A DNA stretch of 25,006 bases from assembly GCA_964516805.1 (NCBI GenBank), contig CAZEXI010000034.1:1-25006 (forward strand), written 5' to 3'. Below the pieces are notes generated by a model that was not told the DNA's origin, did not search any database, and worked only from the letters and a program-made list of their open reading frames with translations. Positions 15,369-22,080 of the stretch are shown piece after piece. Positions within the stretch are counted from its first letter, which is position 1; every line of letters starts with the position of its first letter. The position numbers were made by a program, and so were the translations under genes. The DNA is from CAYSTL01 sp964516805. GTDB lineage: Archaea > Thermoplasmatota > Thermoplasmata > Halarchaeoplasmatales > Halarchaeoplasmataceae.

Positions 15369-15842
15369 ATGTTTCAAGATCCAACAAAGTTTGCAGTTTG
15401 CTCAGGAGTTGGAGTTAGCAAAACTTCTATCATCAACGCTGTTGATAAAGCTATGCTCGATGCAGGAATAGGTGACGTTAATATGATCAAGATCTCCTCT
15501 GTCCTTCCAAAAGGTATAGAGGAAATAGATGAAATCCCCGATAAGATCGGAGCTTTCAGACCCTGTGTTATATCTAAAGCTACCGGTAAAAATACTAGAC
15601 TAGCAGCAGGTATTTCCTATGGTTTTAGAGAGGATGACAAAGGGGGTTATGTCATGGAGCATAATGAGGTTTCTGTTAATCTTGAATTAGATAGATTTAT
15701 CCAGGAGATGCAGGAAAAATTGGAGCAGATGGGAGAGGACAGAGATATTTCTTTGAAAAACATAGAATACGAATACTCAAATGTGGAAGTAGGAAAAGAT
15801 GAGTTTGGTTGTGCTATAGCGGTTTTGGTGTATCTTCAATGA
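15369..15842 (+). CDS. pdaD: Pyruvoyl-dependent arginine decarboxylase
   Basis: A 157-residue PvlArgDC proenzyme. It cleaves itself between two serines to create a pyruvoyl group at the new N-terminus of the large chain, then decarboxylates arginine to agmatine. The cleavage site is Ser43-Ser44 in KISSVLPKGI. Other family parts visible are CSGVGVSKTS near the N-terminus and GFREDDKGGYVMEHNE. Length is normal. In archaea agmatine feeds polyamine synthesis and the agmatidine modification of tRNA-Ile(CAU). The ATG at 15369 has an upstream TATA box and no ribosome site. The stop overlaps the start of the zinc-ribbon gene as ATGA. Confidence 0.94.
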   Translation: MFQDPTKFAVCSGVGVSKTSIINAVDKAMLDAGIGDVNMIKISSVLPKGIEEIDEIPDKIGAFRPCVISKATGKNTRLAAGISYGFREDDKGGYVMEHNEVSVNLELDRFIQEMQEKLEQMGEDRDISLKNIEYEYSNVEVGKDEFGCAIAVLVYLQ

Positions 15843-16297
15843 GTGAAAAATATGGTATAATAGTTTGTACAAACTGCAGATTTGCCAAAGTAGTTGATTT
15901 GAGCAATAAATCAACTAAATGCAATCACTGTGGTAAGAATTTAAAGATCAAAAAAATGAAAATTCATTATAAAACTAATTCTCAAAGCGAAGCTTCCTGG
16001 GCTGTAGGTAGAATCAATGCAAAGATGAAAGGGGAAGAATTTAATGTAGAAGATAAAGAAAAAGAGAAAGATTCTTACTCCAAAGCTTTGGAAGAATCTA
16101 GTCATGGAGACAACAAAAAAGAAAGATTGGAGATTATGTGTAGGGTCTTGAGTAAAGAACTAGATGGTTTTAATAGAGATGATCTAAGTAAATTATCGGA
16201 AAGAGGAGATCTGGGAGACGTCGATGATTTGATAGAGCAGATAAGAAAACTTGAAGAGGTTTATGAACCTGAGCATGAAGTTTTCAAAACTGTTTAA
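15839..16297 (+). CDS. Zinc-ribbon protein with helical C-terminal domain
   Basis: A 152-residue protein beginning with a four-cysteine zinc ribbon: Cys10-x2-Cys13 and Cys28-x2-Cys31 (CTNC, CNHC). A basic stretch KIKKMKIHYKT follows, then a helix, then a very charged linker at about residues 64-100 and a helical end at about 100-150 that could be a small winged-helix or helical bundle. It resembles archaeal DUF5817/DUF1922-type zinc-ribbon proteins of unknown function, but I recognise this by general pattern only. I chose the ATG at 15839, which overlaps the pdaD stop (ATGA). A longer frame from 15809 would lie inside pdaD. Four bases separate its end from the Elp3 gene on the other strand. 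Confidence 0.75.
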   Translation: MSEKYGIIVCTNCRFAKVVDLSNKSTKCNHCGKNLKIKKMKIHYKTNSQSEASWAVGRINAKMKGEEFNVEDKEKEKDSYSKALEESSHGDNKKERLEIMCRVLSKELDGFNRDDLSKLSERGDLGDVDDLIEQIRKLEEVYEPEHEVFKTV

Positions 16298-16300
16298 TTC

Positions 16301-17851
16301 TTAACTGAAATGTTTTACCATATAATATCCTTCTAATTCATAATCGAGTTTTCTGTAATATTCTCTAGCCCCTATACCGCTTATCACTTTGAGAGAATTG
16401 CTATGACTTTTTGCTATTTCTTCACTTTTTTTCATAAGTTGTTTCCCATAGCCCATATGCTGAAAGTCCTGACCTTTTTCATCAACAGGAGTCATCTCTC
16501 CAACTACCTTCAGTTCCCTCAGTATAGGAGTTTTATCTTTCTCAATCCTTACTCTTGCATATCCAGCTATTATATCATTCTCACCCATCTCTAAGAAATA
16601 TTCAGTTCCACCAGATGCTTTATATTCTAAAACAGATAGGTCTACATTATCATGTTTTATAGATTTATCTGAATGACCTACTTCACGACATCTGATACAT
16701 TCACAGGTCAGTCCTTTTTCTTCTAAATTCGACCTTGCATACTGTCGTAAATTACTTTTCTTAACCCCTGCATCAACCAGATTAGACGGAATATCCCTCT
16801 GAACTCTTTGTATTCTAACATATTTTGGAACTATTGATTTCATCTCAGCGACCAGGTCTGCAGCTTCTTTAGTTGAATATGGCTCATATTCACCTCTCTT
16901 CCACATATCGTATAATTCAGTACCTTTTACAACTAAAGTCGGGTATATCTTTAAAAGGTCGGGTTTGAATCTCTCGTCTTCGAATAGTTGTTTAAATTCA
17001 TCTAAATCGTCTTCTTTTGTAGATCCAGGTAGACCTGGCATCATGTGATAGCAAACCTTAAAACCGTACTGTTTTGCTATTTTTGTAGCTTCGATGGAGT
17101 CTTGTACAGAATGACCCCTTTGAATATTATCTAATAACTTATCTCGGATTGACTGTACTCCTATCTCAACTCTAGTCCCACCAAGTTTCAACATCTTTAG
17201 AAGATGTTCATCTTTACAGTAGTCTGGACGAGTTTCGATTGTTAATCCTATACACCTTCTTTCTGCAGTTTCGTTGATCTTTTTTGCTTCTTCCAAGGAT
17301 TCTGAAGGTGTTTCATTCAGTGCATCGAAACATCGTTTTATGAATTTCTCCTGATACTCCCATTCTCTAGCTGGAAAAGTACCTCCCATTATAATCAATT
17401 CTATCTTATCTGGTTCATGTCCGATGGCATCGTACTGCTTTAATCTGTCCTTCACCTGATTGTATGGATCGTATTCATTCCTACCTGCTCTGAGTGCTGC
17501 AGGTTCGTTACCAGTATATGATTGTGGACTTGGTTCTTCGATGTCCGGTCCGCCAGGACACATAAGACATTTTCCATGGGGACACTCAGCAGGAGAAGTC
17601 ATCACTGCTATTACTGAGACTCCCGATTTTTTTCTAGCTGGTTTTCTTTGAAGAACATGAAGAACTTGGTCTCTATTGATTCCTTCCATCTCATCAACTT
17701 TCTTTAGTATAGTACCGTTTTTTGGAAGCTCCGGTCTATTGTATTTCTTACAGAGTCTCATCTTTGCCTTCTGGAGTTCGTCAGGGGTGGTTATTGTTCC
17801 ATCGAGTATCTCTTTTATTATCTCTTCAAAGTAATCCATTGGAAAATTCAT
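16301..17851 (-). CDS. elp3: Archaeal Elp3: tRNA U34 carboxymethyl-forming radical SAM/acetyltransferase
   Basis: A 516-residue protein with the two Elp3 domains. The radical SAM part is at about 75-380, with cluster cysteines Cys90, Cys95 and Cys98 in ECPHGKCLMCPGGP. A GNAT acetyltransferase fold is at about 400-516, with the acetyl-CoA loop QHMGYGKQLMKKSEE. A further cysteine cluster (CECIRCREVGHS) lies between the domains, as in archaeal and eukaryotic Elp3. In archaea the single protein uses acetyl-CoA and SAM to make the cm5U-type modification at the wobble uridine. The ATG at 17851 sits about 30 bases from a weak TTTAAG box, and no ribosome site is evident. The gene is alone on its strand, divergent from tRNA-Val. 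Confidence 0.95.
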   Translation of the reverse strand: MNFPMDYFEEIIKEILDGTITTPDELQKAKMRLCKKYNRPELPKNGTILKKVDEMEGINRDQVLHVLQRKPARKKSGVSVIAVMTSPAECPHGKCLMCPGGPDIEEPSPQSYTGNEPAALRAGRNEYDPYNQVKDRLKQYDAIGHEPDKIELIIMGGTFPAREWEYQEKFIKRCFDALNETPSESLEEAKKINETAERRCIGLTIETRPDYCKDEHLLKMLKLGGTRVEIGVQSIRDKLLDNIQRGHSVQDSIEATKIAKQYGFKVCYHMMPGLPGSTKEDDLDEFKQLFEDERFKPDLLKIYPTLVVKGTELYDMWKRGEYEPYSTKEAADLVAEMKSIVPKYVRIQRVQRDIPSNLVDAGVKKSNLRQYARSNLEEKGLTCECIRCREVGHSDKSIKHDNVDLSVLEYKASGGTEYFLEMGENDIIAGYARVRIEKDKTPILRELKVVGEMTPVDEKGQDFQHMGYGKQLMKKSEEIAKSHSNSLKVISGIGAREYYRKLDYELEGYYMVKHFS

Positions 17852-17905
17852 TCAAACTACTCTTATAACAATCTTTCCTTAAACAGTAGGAAATAGTGAT
17901 GTAAA

Positions 17906-17923
17906 GCGAAAATGATATATAAC
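17906..17923 (+). promoter_or_regulatory. BRE/TATA element of the tRNA-Val gene
   Basis: GCGAAAATGA followed by TATATAAC is a good archaeal BRE-TATA match. It is centred about 42 bases before the mature tRNA 5' end, leaving room for a short 5' leader removed by RNase P. Confidence 0.55.
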
Positions 17924-17961
17924 TTATCGAATTAATGGCCTAAACAGAATCAATAACCTAT

Positions 17962-18035
17962 GGGCTCATAGTCTAGCTGGTTATGACGTCGCCTTGACAT
18001 GGCGGAGGTCGCCGGTTCGAACCCGGCTGAGCCCA
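17962..18035 (+). tRNA. tRNA-Val, anticodon GAC
   Basis: A 74-base cloverleaf. The acceptor arm GGGCTCA pairs fully with TGAGCCC and the discriminator is A. The D-arm is GTC...GAC with a GG in the loop. The anticodon stem TCGCC/GGCGG (one T-G pair) encloses TTGACAT, giving anticodon GAC. The T-arm is GCCGG-TTCGAAC-CCGGC. There is no intron and no encoded CCA. A short T run follows directly (18037-18040). Confidence 0.95.
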
Positions 18036-18040
18036 CTTTT

Positions 18041-18184
18041 GCTTTCTTGATATTGGTTGCTGTAATATATTTAATATTGTATAAAATATTTATATTGAAT
18101 TTATTTGATGGTTTATTGATATCAAAAAAATTAAAAGAAAAAATTTTTATTCAAACCGGGTTTATTATAAATTGGATTATTACA
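18041..18184. other. Non-coding A/T-rich gap after tRNA-Val
   Basis: This 144-base gap has no convincing reading frame. It holds A and T runs consistent with termination from both sides and a small inverted repeat AAACC-G-GGTTT near 18154-18164. The open frame that crosses it begins inside the tRNA and is not a gene. Confidence 0.4.
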
Positions 18185-18682
18185 TCAATATTCTTTTCCT
18201 TTATCTCTTTTATATTCACCATTTGTTTCTCCAACTTCAGTTTGGTTCTTGGGCAGTTCGATATCCTTTTCAGAATACAATTTTTTAATCATCTTATTCT
18301 GATCTTCGACCGTTCTACCTATCCTATTTATCTTATCCAGCATTTCTCTTTGCCTTGGATTTCCTGTTAGTTCTTCTGCAGATTCCAAACGGAATACATT
18401 TTCAGTTGAAGGTTTCCATAAATTGATCCCATGTTTAGCTATCCTACCTGCAATACTTCCCATAACCCAAAGTAATAGCACTCCGACAAAATAAATCAAA
18501 ATCTGTACTACCTGTCCAAACTCACCTGAAGTTGATGGAGCAAGGTCAGAGAACCCTTCCAAAGTATCTGGGGTCATGAAAACTTGGTACACAATATAGA
18601 AAGTAAATATCAGCAGGATGACGCCCAATACAAAAACAGCTATCCCTGTGTATTGACCCAATAATTTATCTTTTTCTTCCAT
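18185..18682 (-). CDS. Two-helix membrane protein with charged cytosolic tail, unknown function
   Basis: A protein of 165 residues with two membrane helices, at about residues 12-35 and 57-80. A soluble, charged tail of about 85 residues contains a likely coiled-coil (REMLDKINRIGRTVEDQNKM) and a Lys/Glu-rich end. No family is recognised. The ATG at 18682 is preferred because the TATA-like TTTAAATA (18714-18721) lies about 35 bases upstream. The ATG at 18697, five codons earlier, would be only about 20 bases from that box. Monocistronic, divergent from the GIY-YIG gene. Confidence 0.65.
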   Translation of the reverse strand: MEEKDKLLGQYTGIAVFVLGVILLIFTFYIVYQVFMTPDTLEGFSDLAPSTSGEFGQVVQILIYFVGVLLLWVMGSIAGRIAKHGINLWKPSTENVFRLESAEELTGNPRQREMLDKINRIGRTVEDQNKMIKKLYSEKDIELPKNQTEVGETNGEYKRDKGKEY

Positions 18683-18713
18683 TATAAACACTGTCATATA
18701 ATCGGTGAATATC

Positions 18714-18721
18714 TATTTAAA
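18714..18721 (-). promoter_or_regulatory. Candidate TATA box for the two-helix membrane protein
   Basis: On the minus strand this reads TTTAAATA within TTTTAAATAGAT. Its distance to the ATG at 18682 (about 35 bases) suits a short leader and argues against the upstream ATG at 18697. Confidence 0.4.
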
Positions 18722-18793
18722 ATTACTTCGAATTAATGAAATGAAAACTTTATTAGTATTGAATCGATGAAGAATTAGATAGAAGGTAAGAAG

Positions 18794-19042
18794 ATGTGGT
18801 TCGTATATATGCTTCGATTATCAGATGACTCTTTGTATACTGGAATCACTAAAAATATAGAACAAAGATTAGAAGCTCACAGAAAGGGTGAAGGCAGTAA
18901 ATACGTGAGAAGTAGATTACCACTAGAATTAGTATATTGTGAAACAGCTGAAAATAGAAGCAAAGCAACAAAGAGGGAAATGGAAATAAAGGACCTTTCA
19001 AAAGATGAGAAAGAAGATCTAGTCAAATCGATGAAGGTGTAA
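18794..19042 (+). CDS. Small GIY-YIG nuclease-domain protein
   Basis: An 82-residue single-domain protein of the YhbQ/UvrC-N type. The GIY and YIG elements appear as VYM (4-6) and YTG (15-17). The catalytic Arg25 in QRLEAHRKG and the metal-binding Glu62 in KREMEIK are present, so the active site looks intact. Such proteins are predicted DNA nucleases and the physiological role is usually unknown. The ATG at 18794 follows GAAGGTAAGAAG, an acceptable ribosome site, with a TTTATTAG box about 42 bases before the ATG. It lies 2 bases ahead of the cold-shock gene and upstream of mutS-mutL, so a repair role is possible but only inferred. Confidence 0.88.
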   Translation: MWFVYMLRLSDDSLYTGITKNIEQRLEAHRKGEGSKYVRSRLPLELVYCETAENRSKATKREMEIKDLSKDEKEDLVKSMKV

Positions 19043-19044
19043 AA

Positions 19045-19245
19045 ATGGGTAAAGGACGGGTTAAAATCTGGTTTGAAGGAAAAGGATACGGTTTCATAAG
19101 ATCCCAAGAAACCAGTGATGAAATATTCTTCCACAGAGCAGAAATAGAATCCGACCAGAAGGTTATAGAAGGGCAAAAAGTTGAGTTCGAAGTAAAAAGA
19201 ACAAGCAAAGGTTTAAAGGCAATAAACGTAAAATTGATCAGTTAA
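19045..19245 (+). CDS. Cold-shock domain protein (CspA-like)
   Basis: A 66-residue cold-shock domain. The nucleic-acid binding motifs are RNP1 KGYGFI (residues 13-18) and RNP2-like IFFH (27-30), with Trp9 and Phe10 in the first strand. It should bind single-stranded RNA or DNA and act as a chaperone. Cold-shock proteins are patchily distributed in archaea and are thought to have come from bacteria. The ATG at 19045 is 2 bases after the GIY-YIG stop and has GGTG ahead of it, so the two genes are one transcription unit. Confidence 0.92.
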   Translation: MGKGRVKIWFEGKGYGFIRSQETSDEIFFHRAEIESDQKVIEGQKVEFEVKRTSKGLKAINVKLIS

Positions 19246-19252
19246 AAAATAA

Positions 19253-19315
19253 AAAGGGCCAAGAGGTATCCAAAAGGAGGCTCGAAACAAAGCATCCTAA
19301 TTTGTTGGGCCCTAT
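19253..19315 (+). other. Candidate structured segment after the cold-shock gene
   Basis: Two nested inverted repeats are visible. The outer pair is AGGGCCAA (19255-19262) with TTGGGCCCT (19305-19313), leaving one bulged base. The inner pair is AGGAGGC (19275-19281) with GCATCCT (19292-19298), with one mismatch and a loop of 10 bases. It follows the cold-shock stop by about 8 bases. It may be a 3' structure, a processing signal or a small RNA. There is no T run right after it, so a simple terminator is less likely. Confidence 0.3.
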
Positions 19316-19369
19316 TGAGAGTAATGATAGGTATTAATATTAAGATTTCTTTTATGGTATCAAAATCAT

Positions 19370-19384
19370 AAACGAAAATCGTTT
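19370..19384. promoter_or_regulatory. Palindrome upstream of mutS, candidate operator
   Basis: AAACGA-AAA-TCGTTT is a perfect inverted repeat with 6-base arms and a 3-base spacer, about 29 bases before the mutS TATA-like box. Its position suits a regulator-binding site, but A/T-rich palindromes of this size also occur by chance. Confidence 0.25.
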
Positions 19385-19408
19385 CCCATAAATCATTTTT
19401 CAAAAAAG

Positions 19409-19431
19409 GTTTATATGATTGGTTTTCAATC
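19409..19431 (+). promoter_or_regulatory. TATA-like box and adjoining small hairpin before mutS
   Basis: GTTTATAT (19409-19416) is the best TATA match ahead of mutS and follows an A-rich BRE-like run. It predicts a start of transcription near 19440. A short hairpin GATTG-GTTTT-CAATC (19417-19431) abuts it. Confidence 0.4.
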
Positions 19432-19448
19432 ACAATCGAAAATATAGA

Positions 19449-19481
19449 ATGATCCTTTACATTCGAGCAAATGCGGGATAA
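19449..19481 (+). CDS. Possible ten-codon leader frame ahead of mutS
   Basis: ATG at 19449 opens a frame coding MILYIRANAG and ends at TAA 19479-19481, one base before the second in-frame ATG of mutS. It is the first ATG after the predicted transcription start (about 19440), so on a nearly leaderless message it would be met before mutS. It could couple or dampen mutS translation. It is far too short for coding statistics, so this is a low-confidence call. Confidence 0.2.
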   Translation: MILYIRANAG

Positions 19482-22080
19482 AATGAGTGAACTAACACCG
19501 ATGATGCGTCAATATTATGAACTTAAAAATGAATATCCAGATTCTATACTATTCTTCAGGATGGGCGACTTTTACGAGATGTTCGATGAGGATGCAAAGA
19601 AAGCTTCTAAAGAATTAGATATCACGCTTACGACCAGAGATAAAGGGCAAGATGATCCGACTCCGATGGCAGGTGTTCCTTACCATTCAGTAGATAGTTA
19701 TCTTCAGCGATTGATCAAAAAAGGGTATACTGTAGCTATAGCAGAGCAGACTCAGGACCCAGATGAGGCATCAGGGATTGTCGATAGAGAAGTGGTAAGA
19801 GTTGTCACTCCAGGAACTCTGATAGATGAGGGACTTATAGAAGGATCTGGTAACAATTTTTTGATGTGTATATACCATAAAGATAATTATGGAATTGCCT
19901 CTGTGGATATATCTACAGGAGATTTTTTTGTCACTGAAATTGAAGATGAAAACGACTTGTTAGCTGAACTTATCAGGTATGAACCGAAAGAGTGTATTTT
20001 ACCAAAATCAAATTATGAAGATGAAGAATTTGTTAAGAAACTAAAACAGGAAAACGAGATGATGATTCATTCACACAGAGATGATGCATTTTTAACAGCT
20101 GAATCCAAACTACTAGAACATTTTGGAACAAAAACACTAGAACCTTTTGACCTTGAGGAAAAAAATAATGCAGTAAAAGCAGCTGGTGCAGCTTTGGATT
20201 ATCTTGAAGATACCCAAAAAAGAACATTAGACTATATCCAAAGGATACAGGTTTATTCACCTGATCAATACATGACTTTAGACGCTACGACATTAAAAAA
20301 TCTAGAGATATTTAGAAGTCTTAGAGATGATTCAAAGAAAGGTACATTGCTGTATGTTTTAGATGATACGATAACCGCCATGGGTTCAAGAAAATTGAGA
20401 AACTGGCTTCAGCAGCCTTTGTTAGAAATCGATGAAATAAGAGAAAGATTAAATGCAGTACAGGAACTCGTAGATGAGATATTCCTTAAAGATGATCTTA
20501 GAGAACAGATGGACGGGATCTATGATCTAGAACGGTTGATAAGCAGGGTAGTTTATGGTAACGCAAATGCTAGAGATCTGTTGGGTATTAAGGATACTCT
20601 TCAAAAGATAGAGCCATTAATAGAGATGTTAGATGATACTGAGAGTAAAAAAATGCAGGAGATAAAAGAGAGGATCGATCCTTTAACAGATATCAGAGAT
20701 AAAATAGAGTCAGCCATCGTCGAAAACCCACCAACTACTGTAAAAGAAGGGGGTATAATAAAGGAAGGTTTTGATGAAGACCTAGATAAACTTAAGAAGA
20801 AATCTAGAGAGGGTAAAGAATGGATCAACTCATTGGAGGAAGAAGAGAGAGAAAGAACGGGTATAGATAGATTGAAAGTTGGATATAACAAAGTCCATGG
20901 ATATTACTTGGAAGTATCCAAAACGCAAACAGACAAGGTTCCCGAGGACTACAATAGAAAACAAACTCTTAAAAATTCAGAAAGATACTACACTCCTGAA
21001 TTAAAAGAGAAGGAAGATGAGATCATAAGTGCTGAAGAAAAGATGGAAGCATTGGAATATGAAATATTTAAGGAACTTAGAGAAGAGGTGGGTGATGAAT
21101 CTGAAAGATTCCAGAAAACCGCAGGAACTATAGCAGAACTAGACGTGCTCACTTCTTTTGCTCATGTTTCGATAAGAAATAATTACAATAGACCAGAAGT
21201 TTATCCAGATGACAAAATAAAGATAAATGATGGAAGGCATCCAGTAGTAGAAAAAACTATTGAAGAAAATTTTGTACCTAATGATTGTTTGATGGATAAT
21301 GGTAAGAACCAATTTTTGATAATCACTGGACCAAATATGTCTGGTAAATCTACATACATGAGACAGGTCGCACTCATAACTCTCTTAGCACAGGTCGGTT
21401 GTTTTGTACCTGCTGAAAATTCAGAAGTAGGCGTAGTTGATAGGATCTTTACAAGAGTAGGCGCATTAGATGACCTGACCAAAGGCCATTCAACATTCAT
21501 GGTCGAGATGGTTGAGTTATCAAACATTCTTCACAATGCTACTGAAAACAGCTTGATCTTACTGGACGAGATAGGCAGCGGGACGAGTACATTCGACGGA
21601 TTGAGTATAGCATGGGCTGTTACAGAATACATCTCTAGAGAAATAAATGCAAAGACTCTTTTTGCTACTCACTATCACGAGATAACAGAATTGGAAAAAT
21701 CATTGGATAGTGTCAAAAATCTTCACGTTGCAGCAAAAGATACAGGTGGAGACGTGAGATTCTTAAGAAAAGTAAGGGAAGGTAGTACAGACAAAAGCTA
21801 TGGAGTCCATGTAGCTTCTTTAGCTGGACTTCCTGATCCTGTTGTACAAAGAGCCCATGATGTTTTAGAACAGATAGAGGATGATCACACCATAAAGATG
21901 GAAAAAAAAGATGGGCCTAAGTTCACTCAGATGACATTCGATATACAAGGCCAAACAAAAACCGATTCTCATCCTGTATTGGAGAATTTAAAAGTTATAG
22001 ATATTGAAAATCTTACACCAATGGAAGCGATAAACAAATTGTGGGATTTAAAGAAGGAGATGGAGGAGGAAAATGAGTAG
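19471..22080 (+). CDS. mutS: DNA mismatch repair protein MutS
   Basis: An 869-residue MutS1 of bacterial type. The mismatch-reading Phe-x-Glu is Phe34-Tyr-Glu36 in MGDFYEMF. The connector, core and clamp domains are of normal length. The ATPase has Walker A GPNMSGKST (620-628), Walker B LILLDEIGSGTST (Asp699-Glu700) and the FATHYHE motif. The helix-turn-helix end and the last helix (MEAINKLWDLKKEM) are complete. It recognises mismatches and recruits MutL. The start is ATG 19471 or ATG 19483. The second follows a GCGGGAT sequence and the stop of a short leader frame. Its end overlaps mutL by 8 bases. Bacterial-type MutS/MutL pairs in archaea are generally viewed as horizontally acquired. Confidence 0.97.
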   Translation: MRDKMSELTPMMRQYYELKNEYPDSILFFRMGDFYEMFDEDAKKASKELDITLTTRDKGQDDPTPMAGVPYHSVDSYLQRLIKKGYTVAIAEQTQDPDEASGIVDREVVRVVTPGTLIDEGLIEGSGNNFLMCIYHKDNYGIASVDISTGDFFVTEIEDENDLLAELIRYEPKECILPKSNYEDEEFVKKLKQENEMMIHSHRDDAFLTAESKLLEHFGTKTLEPFDLEEKNNAVKAAGAALDYLEDTQKRTLDYIQRIQVYSPDQYMTLDATTLKNLEIFRSLRDDSKKGTLLYVLDDTITAMGSRKLRNWLQQPLLEIDEIRERLNAVQELVDEIFLKDDLREQMDGIYDLERLISRVVYGNANARDLLGIKDTLQKIEPLIEMLDDTESKKMQEIKERIDPLTDIRDKIESAIVENPPTTVKEGGIIKEGFDEDLDKLKKKSREGKEWINSLEEEERERTGIDRLKVGYNKVHGYYLEVSKTQTDKVPEDYNRKQTLKNSERYYTPELKEKEDEIISAEEKMEALEYEIFKELREEVGDESERFQKTAGTIAELDVLTSFAHVSIRNNYNRPEVYPDDKIKINDGRHPVVEKTIEENFVPNDCLMDNGKNQFLIITGPNMSGKSTYMRQVALITLLAQVGCFVPAENSEVGVVDRIFTRVGALDDLTKGHSTFMVEMVELSNILHNATENSLILLDEIGSGTSTFDGLSIAWAVTEYISREINAKTLFATHYHEITELEKSLDSVKNLHVAAKDTGGDVRFLRKVREGSTDKSYGVHVASLAGLPDPVVQRAHDVLEQIEDDHTIKMEKKDGPKFTQMTFDIQGQTKTDSHPVLENLKVIDIENLTPMEAINKLWDLKKEMEEENE

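Noticed and set aside
17999..18370. Plus-strand open frame of 123 codons after tRNA-Val
   Set aside because: It begins inside the tRNA gene, crosses A/T-rich spacer and runs antisense to the two-helix membrane protein. Hydrophobicity comes from T-rich antisense sequence.
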